This document shows, one piece after another, positions 62,150-64,000 of a stretch of DNA of 64,000 nt. Positions within the stretch are counted from its first letter, which is position 1. Each line of letters opens with the position of its first letter. Below the pieces are notes generated by a model. The model was given only the letters and a program-made list of their open reading frames with translations, was not told the origin of the DNA and ran no database searches. Position numbers and translations under genes: made by a program. Origin of the DNA: Motacilla alba alba. Lineage: Eukaryota > Chordata > Aves > Passeriformes > Motacillidae. The DNA lies in NCBI RefSeq assembly GCF_015832195.1, contig NC_052017.1:13840790-13904789 (forward strand), written 5' to 3'.

Positions 62150-62842
62150 ACCGGAGATTGCTTTCCGACTTTATTTTCTGCTTTTTTGGGTTATTGTATA
62201 AAACAGGCTGCTCATTGTCACTAGATGAGGACAGCAAATTATCTTAATAACGTCCCGTCTCATAGGCAATTAAACGTTTCTCCTTCGATATCTGAAAGAT
62301 AATGAACGTTTTAAAGGGAAGGCTCTCTTCCTTGCCCGACCTTTCTGTTTTCCAAAGCGTAAAATTTTAGATCATGCCTCCTACTAGCTGTGTGTGTACC
62401 TGCGAATAGTCTTCACACGGAGAACTCTCTAGAGTACCCCTTTCCCAAGTCTGCAGTTTACGTGCAACTTACACTGTGCCAAGAGAGGAGCTGAGCTTCT
62501 CTGTGAAGGCTCGAGACTCCCTTCCAAGAGGAGAATTCCCATAACAAATGAGTGGTGCGTCTAGTTTACTGTCAGGAAACCCTTGAAAACACAACTAATT
62601 AAAAGCAGCATGCTCCTCCTTCCCCGAACAATGCCAGGGCACTGTGAATATTTCACTGCGTGATGCATTTTTAAAGATAGTCTAATTGTGGGACTGCTTG
62701 ACGTTTAGCTCTTGCACATGAAACAGCTCATGTGAGTCTTCCTTTCCTGAGAAATCCTGAGCAATTATTATTAACTAATTATCAAATATTTACTTTTGCC
62801 TGACTGGGTTTTCAATCAAAGTAATTAAAAGAAGAGAGCACC

Positions 62843-62889
62843 CTCCACTTACACTGGTATATTGTTTTAATAAGGGACCGCAAGTGGAG
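62843..62889. promoter_or_regulatory. Inverted pair of NKX2-like motifs in intron 1
   Basis: CTCCACTT (about 62,843) and its exact reverse complement AAGTGGAG (about 62,882) face each other about 31 bp apart, and TCAAG follows the second. CAAGTGG resembles NKX2-family homeodomain sites. This is a motif reading only, inside an AT-rich stretch that looks like an enhancer. Confidence 0.25.
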
Positions 62890-64000
62890 TGTCAAGCGAG
62901 AGTATTAAAATCACATGTTTTATTATGGAAGTTAATCTCTTTCCCAATATGTTTTGAGGAGGCTGCTTAGTCTAATCCGGAGCTTCCTCCTCCAGTGCTG
63001 TGGCACAGGAGCAAAGGTGCTAGAGGGGTGCACCAAGCCTGGTGTGGGGATGCTCCAAGAGGTGCACTTTGCTCATCCCCCCAGCCCAGCTTGGGGTGTG
63101 GGCAGCGGCCTCCCACATAGACCCAAACTGCCATCCTGTACCTCTGAGGGACAGAAAGGGGCCACCCCTGTGCTCTTGTTCATCATTTCTTCCTGTGAAG
63201 AGGAGGAGAGGAAGTTGATGGGCAGAAGCCTCCACCACGAGTGGTTAATGTGGTGGTCCTGCTGGAGTCACCAAGGCCATTAACCTCCTCTACAACCTAC
63301 CAGACCTACTAATGCCACCTTCACCTACGTGCAGTATTAGTGTCCACTAAATTAATTCATTAACCTTATTTGGAACTAATGGTCCAAAGTCATTAGAAAC
63401 TGCTCTTCTTAATCAAGTGTGAGAGAGATTGCACAGAGCCAAGGAGTCTAGCAGACGGCATTATCTTATTACACTGTCACTTTCCCAGAAGTCGCAGATT
63501 AAGGAGTGCTGGTGGTAGTGAGTCCACCTCAGCGTCCTCTGAAGTGACTCTGTCAAGTGACTAGAAGCAGTGCTGCTTTATTTCAGGCATTTAACAGATG
63601 CCAGACCCTGCCATCATGTTTGCAGGGCTGGAGTGGGCTTAATGAGACAAGATCACTTTCCGAGTATGCTAGCACAGGGAGGAAAAGGCAAGATTCCCTG
63701 AGAGCCCCAGACAGCGGATTAGCAAGATCACCAGTGACAGCTTTTGAGCTTTAAGCACCAATGCCTTTTGTTCTGGTCAGAGGAAAACAGCCTGTTTGCA
63801 AAGGTACAGCAGAAATACAATAAAATAGCCTTTCCCAGCAACATGCTTGGCAGTATCTGCGTTTTGACCATACATCTGAGTACCGATCAACCCCTTCCCT
63901 CCTAATTTATGGCAAATAATTTCTATAAAGAGTGTTGCTTTATGCATTTTTGATGTGCATTTCCTCATTCATTTCCATTTGACCTGTTTTTTCCTACAAT

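Larger units (their letters stand above)
61939..64000 (+). other. NRP1: NRP1 intron 1, 5' part (continues beyond the window)
   Basis: This begins with the donor GTGAGT and has no acceptor paired with a recognisable CUB-domain exon before the window ends. The first ~175 bp are still CpG-island sequence and include a C23 run (62,127-62,149). From about 62,200 it becomes AT-rich, with many TAATTA/ATTA motifs between 62,560 and 62,950. From 62,950 to 63,250 it is again moderately GC-rich but shows no credible exon. Short ORFs here look like chance. Confidence 0.8.

Overview
This window is vertebrate nuclear DNA, most likely from a bird. It is mostly AT-rich, without bacterial-style gene packing, and carries only worn CR1- and L2-type LINE fossils. 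Its one clear gene start is a CpG-island exon ending in a perfect GT splice donor. That exon encodes a 22-residue secretory signal peptide (MDWGLLLHCAA...TFTLARALRS) which I recognise as the start of avian neuropilin-1 (NRP1). The bird assignment rests on the close match to the chicken NRP1 N-terminus as I remember it and on the repeat types; it is not a database result.

Layout: bases 1 to about 60,500 are a gene-free upstream flank. In vertebrates NRP1 is commonly bordered upstream by a large gap before PARD3, and this stretch fits that gap. I found no ORF there with convincing protein homology apart from retroelement debris. Recognisable items, left to right, are: a G-rich patch with G-quadruplex potential (4.5-4.7 kb); an antisense CR1/L3-like reverse transcriptase fossil (5.4-6.1 kb); a T/G-only tract followed by an AT-rich tandem repeat (10.07-10.43 kb); an A9-G15 homopolymer junction (12.1 kb); a 35-bp-period duplication (13.2 kb); several fragments resembling old amniote dispersed repeats (9.7, 18.2-18.6, 27.6, 56.1 and 57.7 kb); a CR1 3' end (21.8 kb); a diverged pair of same-orientation segments about 4.09 kb apart (30.55 and 34.63 kb) that could be LTRs of a decayed element; an 11-bp perfect hairpin (36.35 kb); and a long L2-like LINE fossil on the + strand (47.19-48.5 kb).

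Bases 60,700-62,115 are a CpG island with GC boxes and a GGA-rich purine tract. It holds the NRP1 5' region: a possible 181-bp 5'-UTR intron (61,308-61,488), three upstream AUGs, two of them forming abutting uORFs (TAA-ATG), the first coding exon (CDS 61,872-61,938) and the start of intron 1. Intron 1 runs off the right edge and contains a C23 run and a homeodomain-motif-rich stretch that may be regulatory. The rest of NRP1 (CUB, coagulation factor V/VIII, MAM, transmembrane and PDZ-binding parts) lies outside the window. I saw no tRNA, rRNA or CRISPR array. No wholly new biological system is evident; the best leads are the NRP1 leader architecture, the deep LINE fossils, the duplicated 4-kb-spaced segments and candidate conserved noncoding blocks.
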